From positions 62,001 to 126,000 of the forward strand of contig NZ_FOYL01000004.1 in the NCBI RefSeq assembly GCF_900115955.1: DNA of 64,000 bases, read 5' to 3'. This stretch comes from Lentzea waywayandensis (GTDB lineage Bacteria; Actinomycetota; Actinomycetes; Mycobacteriales; Pseudonocardiaceae). The notes below the pieces were generated by a model. That model saw nothing but the letters and a program-made list of their open reading frames with translations, did no database searches and was not told the DNA's origin. Shown here in pieces: positions 40,555 through 49,000 of the stretch; the stretch's first letter is position 1, and every line of letters begins with the position of its first letter. A program made the translations under genes and the position numbers.

Positions 40555-40947
40555 ATGGCCACGCTTTCAGAAACGCAGCGCGAACTCCTCGACAGCCCGA
40601 ACTACGCCACGGTCGCGACGCTGACCAAGGACGGCAGCCCGCAGACCTCGGTCGTCTGGATCAAGCGCGACGGCGACGACGTGCTGTTCTCCACCGTCGT
40701 CGGCCGGGCGAAGGAGCGCCACCTGCAGAACGACCCGCGGGTGAGCATCACCGTCATCAACAAGGACAACCCGTACCAGTACAGCGAGTTCCGCGGTGAC
40801 GCGTCGCTGACCACCGAAGGCGGCGCCGAGCTCATCAACGAGCTGTCGCACAAGTACCTCGGCAAGGACTACCCCGGTGACGCCGGCATGGACAACGTCC
40901 GCGTGATCGTCCGTGTGAAGGTCGCCAAGACCACCGGCAACGCCTAG
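40555..40947 (+). CDS. PPOX-class F420-dependent oxidoreductase
   Basis: 130 residues forming a single split-barrel of the pyridoxamine-phosphate-oxidase-like, deazaflavin-binding group (FDOR-B type). The typical pattern is YATVATLTKDGSPQTSVVW, FSTVVGRAKERHLQNDPRVS and the YSEFRGDASL stretch. Such small enzymes use F420 or FMN to reduce varied substrates. The start follows ispF by five bases, but a leaderless promoter is also present. It overlaps the convergent small membrane protein gene by four bases. Confidence 0.87.
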   Translation: MATLSETQRELLDSPNYATVATLTKDGSPQTSVVWIKRDGDDVLFSTVVGRAKERHLQNDPRVSITVINKDNPYQYSEFRGDASLTTEGGAELINELSHKYLGKDYPGDAGMDNVRVIVRVKVAKTTGNA

Positions 40948-41240
40948 CTCGGCTGCCTCTGCGCCGGCACGTTGAGCACGGCACGGCCGCCGTCGAGGTC
41001 CACCCGGCTTCGCGGCGGCGCGCCGTCCCCCTCGTCGTCGCGCAGCAGGCGTTCCTCCTTGCGGAACTCGATCTCCTCGCGCTTGCCGGCCTCGAACGTC
41101 GCGCCGAGCTCACCGATCCCGGCCGCGGACATCGGCGTGCCCTTCTTCTTCCCCCGCACGAAGCGCTCGACCACTGCGAGCACGAACAACGCCGCCACCA
41201 ACGCGGGTAACGACATCGCGAACAGGTACCCCAGGCTCAT
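40944..41240 (-). CDS. Small membrane protein, DUF6191-like
   Basis: 98 residues: one N-terminal membrane helix (LFAMSLPALVAALFVLAVVE), a basic stop-transfer RFVRGKKKG, then a soluble acidic tail with GATFEAGKREEIEFRKEE and GAPPRSRVDLDGGRAVL. The layout matches the DUF6191 group of streptomycetes and relatives, function unknown. It is the only minus-strand gene inside the ispF-cysS stretch. The name is from memory of the pattern and not verified. Confidence 0.65.
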   Translation of the reverse strand: MSLGYLFAMSLPALVAALFVLAVVERFVRGKKKGTPMSAAGIGELGATFEAGKREEIEFRKEERLLRDDEGDGAPPRSRVDLDGGRAVLNVPAQRQPS

Positions 41241-41280
41241 ACCTGGACAACTCCCCGCACAGCGGTGTGGTTCCCGCCAC

Positions 41281-41286
41281 TACGAT
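41281..41286 (+). promoter_or_regulatory. -10 box of a leaderless promoter (TIR gene)
   Basis: TACGAT ends seven bases before the GTG at 41294. This supports GTG 41294 as the true start in preference to the in-frame codon at 41267. Confidence 0.55.
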
Positions 41287-41293
41287 CCACCGC

Positions 41294-42241
41294 GTGCCCA
41301 AGTACGACGTTTGTCTCTCCTTCGCCGGCGAAGACCGCCCCTACGTCGACGAGGTGGCCCGCCACCTCACCGAACTGGGCGTCTCCCGCTTCTACGACAC
41401 CGACGAGCAAGCCGATCTCTGGGGCAAGAACCTCGTCGAGCACCTCGACCAGATCTACCGCCACGACTCGCGCTTCTGCGTGATGTTCATTTCGGAGGCC
41501 TACGCCAGGAAGATGTGGACCAAGCACGAGCGGCAGTCCGCGTTCGACCGCGCCCTGGTCTCCGACACCGAGTACGTGCTGCCCGTCCGGTTCGACGACA
41601 CCGAGATCCCCGCGTTGCGCGTGGGCACCGGTTACCTGGACATCCGCAACCGCACGCCGCGCGAGCTGGCCGAGATGATCGCGAAGAAGGTCGGTGCCGC
41701 GGTCAGCAGCACACCGAAGGCCGGCTGGGAGTACCAGCTGTTCGCCGACACCGTGGGGCTGCACATGCGCAACCTCAAGGACAAGCGGATCAGCCACGAG
41801 ATGGGCAGCGTCAAGCCGAAGCGCATGATCACGGCGGACGTGGACGCGCTGGACACCTTCATGGCGCGCAGCCGCACGTTCGACGGCATCATCAACGGCA
41901 TCGCGGACCTGCTCTCGCCCGGCCGGCTCCAGATGGCGTTCGGCCCGGCCGGACGGCCCGGCGACAGCGACAAGATCAAGTACCTGGCCAACAGCTTCGT
42001 GGAGCAGTACGAGAACCTGCTCGACTGGTCGGCTGACCTGCGCGGCACAGCGACGCCGGACCGCTTCACCGCGCTCTACAAGGCCGCCGCACAGCTCGCC
42101 GACCAGCCGCTCAAGCAGATCGAGCAGTTCGCCGACGAGTTCGCGGCCGCCAGCGACCGCGGTGCGGGTGACCTTCAGCTGACCCTGTCCTACGACGCCT
42201 CGCTGGTCGAGGCCGAGCTCAAAAAGGTCCAGACCACCTAG
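41294..42241 (+). CDS. TIR-domain protein
   Basis: 315 residues. The N-terminal TIR domain (about 1-140) begins KYDVCLSFAGEDRPYVDEVA (box 1). It includes the RFYDTDEQADLWGKNL loop and CVMFISEAYARKMWTKHERQ, where the Glu after WTKH is placed like the catalytic glutamate of NAD-cleaving TIR proteins. Residues about 150-315 are a helical domain with no recognised family. Bacterial TIR proteins commonly hydrolyse NAD or make cyclic-ADP-ribose-type signals in phage defence. No Thoeris ThsA, STING, CBASS or other partner gene adjoins it, so it may be a stand-alone effector or have a housekeeping role. It lies within the otherwise conserved ispF-cysS interval. Confidence 0.85.
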   Translation: MPKYDVCLSFAGEDRPYVDEVARHLTELGVSRFYDTDEQADLWGKNLVEHLDQIYRHDSRFCVMFISEAYARKMWTKHERQSAFDRALVSDTEYVLPVRFDDTEIPALRVGTGYLDIRNRTPRELAEMIAKKVGAAVSSTPKAGWEYQLFADTVGLHMRNLKDKRISHEMGSVKPKRMITADVDALDTFMARSRTFDGIINGIADLLSPGRLQMAFGPAGRPGDSDKIKYLANSFVEQYENLLDWSADLRGTATPDRFTALYKAAAQLADQPLKQIEQFADEFAAASDRGAGDLQLTLSYDASLVEAELKKVQTT

Positions 42242-42253
42242 CCGTTCGGCACG

Positions 42254-42259
42254 TAGAGT
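42254..42259 (+). promoter_or_regulatory. -10 box of a leaderless promoter (HAD gene and cysS)
   Basis: TAGAGT ends seven bases before the GTG at 42267. As cysS overlaps the HAD gene, this promoter may also drive cysS. Confidence 0.5.
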
Positions 42260-42266
42260 CGGGGGC

Positions 42267-42890
42267 GTGACGATCCGCGCCGCGCTCTTCGACTTCTCCG
42301 GCACGCTGTTCCGGCTCGAACACCCCGAGCTGGAGTCCAACGGTGACCTGATGCGTGCACTCACCGCCCCGGTCGGCATCGCCGACGGCATGGACCCCGA
42401 ACTGGCCGACGGCTGGCACCGGCGCGACCTCGACCCCGACGTGCACCGCTGGGTGCACGTGAAGGTGCTCGAGGACGCGCTGGTGCCCGACGCCGAGGCC
42501 CTCTACGACCAGCTGCTGCACCCGGAGTCCTGGAAGCCCTACCCGGACACCAGGGCGACGCTGGAGCACCTCAAGGACGTCCCCGTCGCGGTCGTCAGCA
42601 ACATCGGCTGGGACATCCGCAGCGTCTTCGAGCTGCACGGCCTCACGCACCTCGTGGACGAGTTCGTGCTCTCCTACGAAGAAGGCGTCATCAAGCCGGA
42701 CCCGAAGATCTTCACCACCGCCTGCGAACGGCTGGGCGTCGATCCCCGCAATGCCGTAATGGTCGGCGACAGCGAGGAGGCGGACGGCGGAGCGGAGTCG
42801 ATCGGTTGCTCCTTCCGGCTCGTCAACCCGGTTCCGACGAGTGACCGCCCGACTGCTCTTTTGGATGTGGCCCGTACCATTCCCGTGTGA
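42267..42890 (+). CDS. HAD-superfamily hydrolase with altered motif I
   Basis: 207 residues of the haloacid dehalogenase superfamily, subfamily I (helical cap between motifs I and II). Motif I reads FDFSGTLF: the nucleophile Asp is present but the second Asp used as acid/base by phosphatases is Ser. Motif II is [10 protein letters not shown], motif [11 protein letters not shown], motif [11 protein letters not shown]. The Ser exchange suggests that it is not an ordinary phosphatase. Its stop overlaps the cysS start by four bases, so it is co-translated with cysteinyl-tRNA synthetase. Confidence 0.85.
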   Translation: MTIRAALFDFSGTLFRLEHPELESNGDLMRALTAPVGIADGMDPELADGWHRRDLDPDVHRWVHVKVLEDALVPDAEALYDQLLHPESWKPYPDTRATLEHLKDVPVAVVSNIGWDIRSVFELHGLTHLVDEFVLSYEEGVIKPDPKIFTTACERLGVDPRNAVMVGDSEEADGGAESIGCSFRLVNPVPTSDRPTALLDVARTIPV

Positions 42891-44281
42891 GCCTCCACAT
42901 CTACGACACGGCGAGCCGGTCCATGCGGGAGTTCCACCCGCAGGTCAACGGAACGGCGTCGATCTACGTGTGTGGGGCGACCGTGCAGGGCGTGCCGCAC
43001 ATCGGGCACGTCCGCAGCGGCCTGAACTTCGACGTCCTGCGCCGCTGGCTCGCCCGCGACGGCGCTGACATCACGCTGGTCCGCAACGTCACCGACATCG
43101 ACGACAAGATCCTCGCCAAGGCCGCCGACCACGGCAGGCCCTGGTGGGAGTGGGCGTACACGCACGAGCGCGCCTTCGAGGACGCCTACGACGCGCTGGG
43201 CTGCCTGCCGCCGTCGTACGCGCCGCGCGCCACCGGCCACGTCACGCAGATGGTCGAGCTGATGCAGCGGCTGATCGACAAGGGCCACGCCTACGACGTC
43301 GACGGCGACGTCTACTTCGACGTGCGCTCGTTCCCCGAGTACGGCGCGCTGTCAGGGCAACGGCTCGACAGCGTGGAGCAGGGTGAGACGGCGGTACGCG
43401 GCAAGCGCGACCCGCGCGACTTCACGCTGTGGAAGGCCGCCAAGCCCGGTGAGCCGTCCTGGCCGACCCCGTGGGGCGACGGCAGGCCCGGCTGGCACCT
43501 CGAGTGCTCGGCGATGGCCACGACGTACCTCGGCAGCACGTTCGACATCCACGGCGGCGGGCTCGACCTGATCTTCCCGCACCACGAGAACGAGCAGGCC
43601 CAGTCCCGCGCGGCCGGCGACGGCTTCGCGAACTACTGGATGCACAACTACTGGGTGACGCTGTCGGGCGAGAAGATGGCCAAGTCGCTCGGCAACACGG
43701 TGTCCATCCCCGCGATGCTGGAACTGGTCCGCGCGCAGGAGCTGCGGTACTACCTGGTCTCGCCGCACTACCGGTCGCACATCGAGTACTCCGAAGAGGC
43801 GTTGCAGGAGGCGGTGACGTCCTACGGGCGCATCGAGTCGTTCCTGCGCCGTGTCGCGGACCGCGTCGGCCCGATCGAGCTGCGCGGCGACATGTGCCCG
43901 GACTTCGTCGTCGCGATGGACAACGACCTGAACACGCCCCAAGCCGTGGCTGCGCTGCACAACAAGGTGCGCCAGGGCAACACGGCACTCGCCGACGGCG
44001 ACCACGAGACGGCCAGGGCGGCCGCCGAGTGCGTGCGCCGGATGGCTGACATCCTCGGCGTCGACCCGTTGTCGCCGAAGTGGAACGACGCCTCGTCTGC
44101 CGATCTCGGCATGCGACAGGCGTTGACCACCCTGGTGGATCGACTTCTCGTCGAACGCCAAGAAGCCCGCAAGAGCAGGGATTTCGCGCGCTCTGACGCA
44201 TTGCGCGACCAGCTGCACGACGCGGGCATCGCCGTCGAGGACACCCCCGACGGTCCGCAGTGGACTTTGAAGGACGACTGA
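42887..44281 (+). CDS. cysS: Cysteinyl-tRNA synthetase
   Basis: 464 residues, normal length. Class I signatures: zinc Cys in [20 protein letters not shown] with the HIGH motif, the second zinc part [14 protein letters not shown] with [14 protein letters not shown], and KMSKS-type [10 protein letters not shown]. The GTG at 42887 overlaps the HAD gene. It charges tRNA-Cys; a MshC-type ligase is less likely because of the full length and the following rRNA methyltransferase gene, the same neighbour as mycobacterial cysS1. Confidence 0.95.
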   Translation: MSLHIYDTASRSMREFHPQVNGTASIYVCGATVQGVPHIGHVRSGLNFDVLRRWLARDGADITLVRNVTDIDDKILAKAADHGRPWWEWAYTHERAFEDAYDALGCLPPSYAPRATGHVTQMVELMQRLIDKGHAYDVDGDVYFDVRSFPEYGALSGQRLDSVEQGETAVRGKRDPRDFTLWKAAKPGEPSWPTPWGDGRPGWHLECSAMATTYLGSTFDIHGGGLDLIFPHHENEQAQSRAAGDGFANYWMHNYWVTLSGEKMAKSLGNTVSIPAMLELVRAQELRYYLVSPHYRSHIEYSEEALQEAVTSYGRIESFLRRVADRVGPIELRGDMCPDFVVAMDNDLNTPQAVAALHNKVRQGNTALADGDHETARAAAECVRRMADILGVDPLSPKWNDASSADLGMRQALTTLVDRLLVERQEARKSRDFARSDALRDQLHDAGIAVEDTPDGPQWTLKDD

Positions 44282-44286
44282 CTTCC

Positions 44287-45258
44287 GTGGCTGGCAATTC
44301 CAAGCGCAAGGGCGCGATGCGCAATCCGGGCTCGAAGAAGGGCGCGGTCGTCGGCTCCGGCGGGCAGAAGTCCAAGGGGCTGACCGGCAAGGGTCCGACG
44401 CCGAAGGCGACCGAGCGCCCGAACCACCCCGCCTACAAGCGGGCCAAGGTGGCGGCGAAGACCGACGCGGCCAAGACCCAGCGCCGGCACACCAAGGAGA
44501 AGGCCTCCGCGGAGACCGTGGCGGGCCGCAACCCCGTCGTGGAGTGTCTGCGCGCGGGCACGCCCGCGACGGCGCTGTACGTGGCTCTGGGCATCGACGC
44601 GGACGACCGCGTGGCCGAGGCCGTGCGCCTGGCCGCCGACCGCGGCATCACCGTGCTCGAGGTCGCCCGCGGCGAGCTCGACCGGATCACCGCCGGCGCG
44701 ATGCACCAGGGCCTCGGCCTGCAGGTGCCGCCGTTCGAGTACGCGACCCCGAACGAGCTGCTCGAGCTCGCTCAGCGCGCCACCACGCCGCCGTTGCTGG
44801 TGGCACTGGACGGCGTGACGGACCCGCGCAACCTGGGTGCCGTCGTGCGGTCCGCGGCGGCGTTCGGCGCGCAGGGCGTCGTGGTGCCGCAGCGGCGCAG
44901 CGCGTCGATGACGGCGGTTGCCTGGCGCACCAGCGCGGGCACGGCCGCCAAGATCCCGATCGCGATGGCCACGAACCTCACCCGGACGCTGCGCGACTGG
45001 GCGGAGGCGGGTCTGATGATCGTCGGCCTCGACGCCGACGGTGACGTCGACGTCGACGGTCTGGACCTCGCGACGGGCCCGCTCGTCGTCGTGGTCGGAT
45101 CGGAAGGCCGCGGCCTCGGCCGTCTGGTCAAGGAGACGTGCGACCAGACCGTGTCGATCCCGATGGCGAAGGGCGTCGAGTCGCTCAACGCGTCCGTCGC
45201 GTCCGGTGTCGTGCTGGCCGAGATCGCCCGTCGCCGCCGCCTCGACGCCAAGGGCTGA
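44287..45258 (+). CDS. SpoU/TrmH-family rRNA 2'-O-methyltransferase (RlmB-like)
   Basis: 323 residues. A long basic N-terminal extension (about 1-75, rich in Lys and Ala: [18 protein letters not shown]) is followed by the substrate-binding domain ([20 protein letters not shown]) and the knotted SAM-binding domain. SpoU motifs: [34 protein letters not shown] and [20 protein letters not shown]. It is an S-adenosylmethionine-dependent ribose methylase, probably for 23S rRNA. The GTG at 44287 lies five bases after cysS. It is orthologous by position to mycobacterial Rv3579c. Confidence 0.93.
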   Translation: MAGNSKRKGAMRNPGSKKGAVVGSGGQKSKGLTGKGPTPKATERPNHPAYKRAKVAAKTDAAKTQRRHTKEKASAETVAGRNPVVECLRAGTPATALYVALGIDADDRVAEAVRLAADRGITVLEVARGELDRITAGAMHQGLGLQVPPFEYATPNELLELAQRATTPPLLVALDGVTDPRNLGAVVRSAAAFGAQGVVVPQRRSASMTAVAWRTSAGTAAKIPIAMATNLTRTLRDWAEAGLMIVGLDADGDVDVDGLDLATGPLVVVVGSEGRGLGRLVKETCDQTVSIPMAKGVESLNASVASGVVLAEIARRRRLDAKG

Positions 45259-45343
45259 CCTCTCAGCCGGCCTTGTGTGACAGTTGCCTGACGTTATCGG
45301 CTAGTTCGCGACACTAAGCGCCTTCATTCGCCGACGTTAGTGA

Positions 45344-45393
45344 TCGTTTTCCTCGCCTGCGAAACCGGTTTCGTTACGCGGGCGAGGAAACGA
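45344..45393. repeat. Nested inverted repeat
   Basis: TCGTTTTCCTCGCC (45344-45357) pairs with GGCGAGGAAACGA (45381-45393) with a single bulged T. The loop contains a perfect 12-base palindrome GAAACCGGTTTC at 45361-45372. It lies 86 bases after the methyltransferase stop and may be a terminator or a protein-binding site. Confidence 0.6.
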
Positions 45394-45662
45394 GATCTCC
45401 ACACTTGCCAGAACTCCACGACTGATCGGGATGACAAACGGCGTGGCCTATTCCGCGCCACTCCCGAGCGCGGGTACCTTCGTCTCGATCGCAATTCGCC
45501 TGTTTCGCCTGGCAGGAGTCGGAGCAGGTTACGCCGCTTGGCGGAGCGCGAGACACCCGTTTGGCACCGGCTGACACACACCGTGACCATTTGGGGTCCA
45601 ATCAGGCGAGGCCGAGGTCAACTGTGAAGAAGATCAGCTCTACGTTTCGCTATTGTAACTAC

Positions 45663-45692
45663 TTTAGGTAACTGCCCTGCTCCGTTTAGGTA
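45663..45692. promoter_or_regulatory. Direct repeats TTTAGGTA, 22 bases apart
   Basis: Two exact 8-base repeats (45663-45670, 45685-45692) spaced about two helical turns, in the region upstream of the MFS transporter gene (start 45850). Such spacing suits a dimeric regulator binding one DNA face. No adjacent regulator gene is present. Confidence 0.4.
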
Positions 45693-45849
45693 CACACTGT
45701 GGTAGGACAGACGTTGAACGGTCAGGCAGCTTCTACCGTGATTGTCGATAGGAATTGATTACCACCGGCGGGGGCGACGTGACTCGGCGTAGAGCGAATC
45801 GGGACGTGCCGATTCACCGCGCGCGGGGAGCGGCTGCCCGGGACACCGC

Positions 45850-47076
45850 ATGACGACCCGCGGCGCGCTCCGCGAGCTCGTGGGTTTGCGCGAGTTCCGC
45901 GCCATGTGGATCGGCTCGACCGCCTCGACCGCCGGTGACCAGCTCGCAGCGGTCGCATTGTCACTGATCGTATTCGAGCGAACACAATCCGCTGCCTGGA
46001 CCGCGCTCACGTGGTCGCTGACACTGTTCCCGCCGCTGATTTCGGGCCCGTTGCTCGGCTGGGTCGCCGACCGGTTCCCGCGACGCACGGTAATGGTGAC
46101 TACCGCCTGGATGCAGGCCGTGCTCATGGGCGCGATGGCCATTCCCGGCATGCCGCTGTGGGCCATGATCGTGCTGCTCGTGGTGGTTCTGGCGATCTCC
46201 TCGCCGTATCTCGCGGCCCAGGAGGCGAGCCTCCCTCACGTACTCCCGCCGAAACGCTACGACGACGGTGTGGCGCTCTTCGGCACGTCCGTCGACATTG
46301 CCCAGATGGCGGGTCTCGCCGCCGCGGGCTTCCTGGTCGCCCACGCCGGCGCCGGCGTCGCGCTCGGGATCAACGCGGCCACGTTCGCCGCGCTGGCGAT
46401 CCTGGTGCAGACGTCCGTGAAGCACCGCCCGGCAGCCGATCCGCTGGGCCGCAAGAAGAAGGACGACGAAGAACCACGCGGCGTGCTCACGCTGATGGTG
46501 TCCGAGCCGCGATTGAGGACCCTGCTGGGCGTCCGTCTGCTCGCGGGCCTCGCGATGGTCCCGGAAGGACTCGCGGTCCCGCTGGCGGCGAGCCTGAACG
46601 CGGTGTGGGCGGTCGGTCTGATCCTCGCCATCGAACCCGCCGCGAACGTGCTGGGTGTGGCGCTGCTCTTCCGTCTCGTGCGGGATCCGGCGAAGCGAGA
46701 ACGGCTGATCGGCCCGCTGGCGATCCTGTCGCTGGCCCCGTTGATCATGTTCGCTTTCCACCCGAACCTGACCTGGACGATCGTTTTGCTCGTGATTGCC
46801 GGTATAGGCGGGGCTTATCACACACCCGCTCGTTCGGCGTGGATGCGGCTGCTACCCGACCAGTACCGCGGAAGGGCTTATGGCATTGGGCGTGCGGCGC
46901 TGCGCTCGAGCCAGGGCGGCGGAATGGCGCTGGCCGGTGTCGTCGCTCATTCGATCGGATCTGTGACGGCCACGATCGCCGGCGCGGGCGGCATCGGACT
47001 GCTGCTGGCGACGCAGGCTACCTTCGCCTGGCGACGTGCTCGGGGTCGCAACGACACGAAGGCGGTGGCAATCTGA
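45850..47076 (+). CDS. MFS transporter
   Basis: 408 residues with about twelve membrane helices and a central hydrophilic loop (near 195-215, RKKKDDEEPRG). The MFS motif A-like sequence LLGWVADRFPRRTVMVTTAW is between helices 2 and 3. It resembles the EntS/macrolide-exporter-like MFS_3 group of proton-coupled drug or metabolite exporters. The ATG at 45850 is the first in the frame with a hydrophilic start (TTRGALRELVGLREFRAMW), a common beginning in this group. It stands alone and its substrate is unknown. Confidence 0.85.
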   Translation: MTTRGALRELVGLREFRAMWIGSTASTAGDQLAAVALSLIVFERTQSAAWTALTWSLTLFPPLISGPLLGWVADRFPRRTVMVTTAWMQAVLMGAMAIPGMPLWAMIVLLVVVLAISSPYLAAQEASLPHVLPPKRYDDGVALFGTSVDIAQMAGLAAAGFLVAHAGAGVALGINAATFAALAILVQTSVKHRPAADPLGRKKKDDEEPRGVLTLMVSEPRLRTLLGVRLLAGLAMVPEGLAVPLAASLNAVWAVGLILAIEPAANVLGVALLFRLVRDPAKRERLIGPLAILSLAPLIMFAFHPNLTWTIVLLVIAGIGGAYHTPARSAWMRLLPDQYRGRAYGIGRAALRSSQGGGMALAGVVAHSIGSVTATIAGAGGIGLLLATQATFAWRRARGRNDTKAVAI

Positions 47077-47184
47077 AACAGAACGGTCACCAATAGCGAT
47101 ATCCGTCGTAGAGGCACCATGATGATCTGGGTGCGAGATTGAAGCCGGGTAGAGGAAGGTGGCGTTCAGAAGTCTCGGTTGCAC

Positions 47185-47271
47185 ATGGAAGGACACCTCC
47201 TCGTTGCGACAAGCGGCAGCGTGGTGGTCTACGACCTGGTCAGCGGCGGCTTAGCTCATGACTTGCCATGA
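47185..47271 (+). CDS. Possible 28-residue leader peptide upstream of the diguanylate cyclase
   Basis: ATG at 47185 and TGA at 47269-47271 give a 28-residue frame ending 12 bases before the cyclase start. Most third positions are G or C, and the product reads MEGHLLVATSGSVVVYDLVS then GGLAHDLP. Its codon 23 is TTA, a rare leucine codon in actinobacteria read by the bldA-type tRNA. Its last codons overlap a hairpin GCTCATG (47254-47260) with CATGAGC (47267-47273) that sits directly before the cyclase ribosome site. Ribosome passage could open or close this hairpin. This is a speculative call; no ribosome site of its own is evident. Confidence 0.3.
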   Translation: MEGHLLVATSGSVVVYDLVSGGLAHDLP

Positions 47272-47283
47272 GCGTAGGGGGTC

Positions 47284-48753
47284 GTGGTGAAGAACAGTTT
47301 GACTGATCGCAGGCGATCGCGGGCACTCGGCTTGACTCCGATTCGCAACTGGGACCTTTGGACAGTTGCGCCTAGTGCGATCGCATACTTTTTCGTGCTC
47401 GAAGCGGCCGTCGCCGTGGCCGCCATCTGGCTGCTGACGAAGCTCACCGCTGTCTCGACCACGGACTGGCTCCGCTTCGCCGCGCTCATCGCCGCGATCA
47501 CCATCCACCTGACCGTCGTCCGCAGAGCGGAAGAAGCCCGCCGCAACGAGGCCTCAGGCCCCCACATCGACCTGACCTCGGTCTGGACCTTCGCCGCGGC
47601 CGTGGCCCTCCCAGGCGGCCTGGCCGTGATCGCCACGATCTGGATGCGCATCCTGATCCAGCCGATTGCCCGCCGCCAGCCCTACCGCTTCGTCTTCGGC
47701 ACCGCCTCCATGCTCGCGTCCACCCTCCTGTCCTGGGCACTGGTGCACCTGTCGGGCGTCTCGCTGGCCGCAACCGGAAACATCCCGACGGACCTGAGCC
47801 TCGTCCTCATCCTCGCGATAGCCGCCGTCGTCTACTGGCTGGTCCAGGTGATGACAGTCGCGGCCGCCTTCAAGATCGTGACCCCGAACTCGAAGGTCCT
47901 CGACTTCCTCGGCTCCAAAGTCGACAACATGCTCGAAATGAGCACTCTCGGCGCCGGCGCCATGCTCGGCATGCTCATGACAAGCCACTGGGTGGGCCCC
48001 CTGCTGCTGACAGTCCCAGTCATCCTGGTCAACGCCCTGCTGTCACGCGCAGGAGAACGCCGGACCCACCTGGAACGCCTGCTGCGCGAACAGGAACAGC
48101 TCCACCAACGCCTCGCCGCGGACGCCCACACCGACTACCGGACGGGCCTGCTCAACACCAACGGCCTCACCGAGTACGCGGGCCGCCTGGCCGAACGCTG
48201 CCGCCTGGACGGCGAACCGATGACAGTCCTGGTCATCGACCTCGACCACTTCAAGCGCATCAACGACACCTGGGGCCACCCGGCGGGCAACGCCGTCCTG
48301 GCCGAGGTGGGCAGAATCCTCCGCGAAAAGCTCCGCCCGGGCGACGTAGCGGGCCGAGACGGCGGCGAGGAGTTCGTGGTAGCGCTGAAGGACACCCCGG
48401 TGGCCCAGGGCGTGACGATCGCCGAACGCATCCGCGAGGCAATCGGCTCGCTGGCCGTCCCGACCACCGACAAGCACCGCAACGTGGTCACGCTCTACGG
48501 CCGCGAGATCCAGCCCCCAGAACCGGAAGGCGAGTCGCTGCAGGCGATCTCGGCCTCCATCGGCGTGGCGGTGATCCCCGACAACGGCCCGGACATGGCC
48601 ACCGCGCAACACTCAGCGGACGCCGCGCTCTACAAGGCCAAGGAGAACGGCCGCAACCAGGTCCGCGTGGCAGGCCTGGACATCCCGCCGCGCCTGATGC
48701 CGGCCCCCCGCCAGGACGACGTGACCAAGCCGATCTCGTCCCGCACGGCCTAA
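47284..48753 (+). CDS. Membrane-bound diguanylate cyclase (GGDEF)
   Basis: 489 residues. About seven membrane helices in residues 25-260 form a sensor of unknown type. A short coiled segment (LERLLREQEQLHQRLAADAH) leads to a C-terminal GGDEF domain (about 275-450) with HTDYRTGLLNTNGL at its start and active site GGEEF in GRDGGEEFVVAL. An inhibitory I-site RPGD lies five residues upstream of GGEEF, so product feedback is likely. It makes cyclic di-GMP. There is no EAL domain. The GTG at 47284 has GTAGGGGG just upstream; a possible leader peptide and hairpin precede it. Confidence 0.9.
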   Translation: MVKNSLTDRRRSRALGLTPIRNWDLWTVAPSAIAYFFVLEAAVAVAAIWLLTKLTAVSTTDWLRFAALIAAITIHLTVVRRAEEARRNEASGPHIDLTSVWTFAAAVALPGGLAVIATIWMRILIQPIARRQPYRFVFGTASMLASTLLSWALVHLSGVSLAATGNIPTDLSLVLILAIAAVVYWLVQVMTVAAAFKIVTPNSKVLDFLGSKVDNMLEMSTLGAGAMLGMLMTSHWVGPLLLTVPVILVNALLSRAGERRTHLERLLREQEQLHQRLAADAHTDYRTGLLNTNGLTEYAGRLAERCRLDGEPMTVLVIDLDHFKRINDTWGHPAGNAVLAEVGRILREKLRPGDVAGRDGGEEFVVALKDTPVAQGVTIAERIREAIGSLAVPTTDKHRNVVTLYGREIQPPEPEGESLQAISASIGVAVIPDNGPDMATAQHSADAALYKAKENGRNQVRVAGLDIPPRLMPAPRQDDVTKPISSRTA

Positions 48754-48822
48754 GAACACAGGCTCACGCAGCAGCGCAGGCTCGCGCAGGGGTCCCCTTC
48801 GAGTCAGGCTCCCCCGCGACCC

Positions 48823-49000
48823 AACGTACTCAGCGGGTCTGACAGTCCCGCGAAGCCAAAGCCGAGCAGACAGAGCACGCGGTCACGGCAAGCCACAAAT
48901 CGCAAGCGACGCCGAAGGCAAGCAGTCTGAGCGCGCGGTCATGGCAAGCCCCTGATAGCCCGCGATGCCGCAGGCGAGCCGTCCTTACCGTGCGGTCTGG
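48823..49000. repeat. Degenerate 56-57-bp tandem repeat
   Basis: Three imperfect copies marked by GCGGTCACGGCAAGCC (48879-48894), GCGGTCATGGCAAGCC (48935-48950) and GCGGTCTGGG (48992-49001). Between the marks, similar CGC-AAGCGACGCCGAAGGC and CCGCGATGCCGCAGGC stretches recur. It begins about 70 bases after the cyclase gene and runs into the large palindrome. No coding potential is seen in the 48754-49295 interval. Confidence 0.6.

Larger units (their letters stand above)
45259..45849. other. Gene-free region between the rRNA methyltransferase and MFS genes
   Basis: About 590 bases, visibly richer in A and T than the neighbouring genes. Short open frames here have no coding bias or recognisable product. 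It holds a nested inverted repeat (45344-45393) and a pair of direct TTTAGGTA repeats (45663-45692), listed separately. Confidence 0.6.

Noticed and set aside
45340..45627. 95-residue plus-strand open frame in the gene-free spacer
   Set aside because: Arg-rich composition, no start signal, no family resemblance, and it crosses the nested inverted repeat.
47077..47283. Cyclic di-GMP (GEMM) riboswitch before the diguanylate cyclase
   Set aside because: The conserved GEMM core and tetraloop-receptor pattern are not found; only a small hairpin is present.
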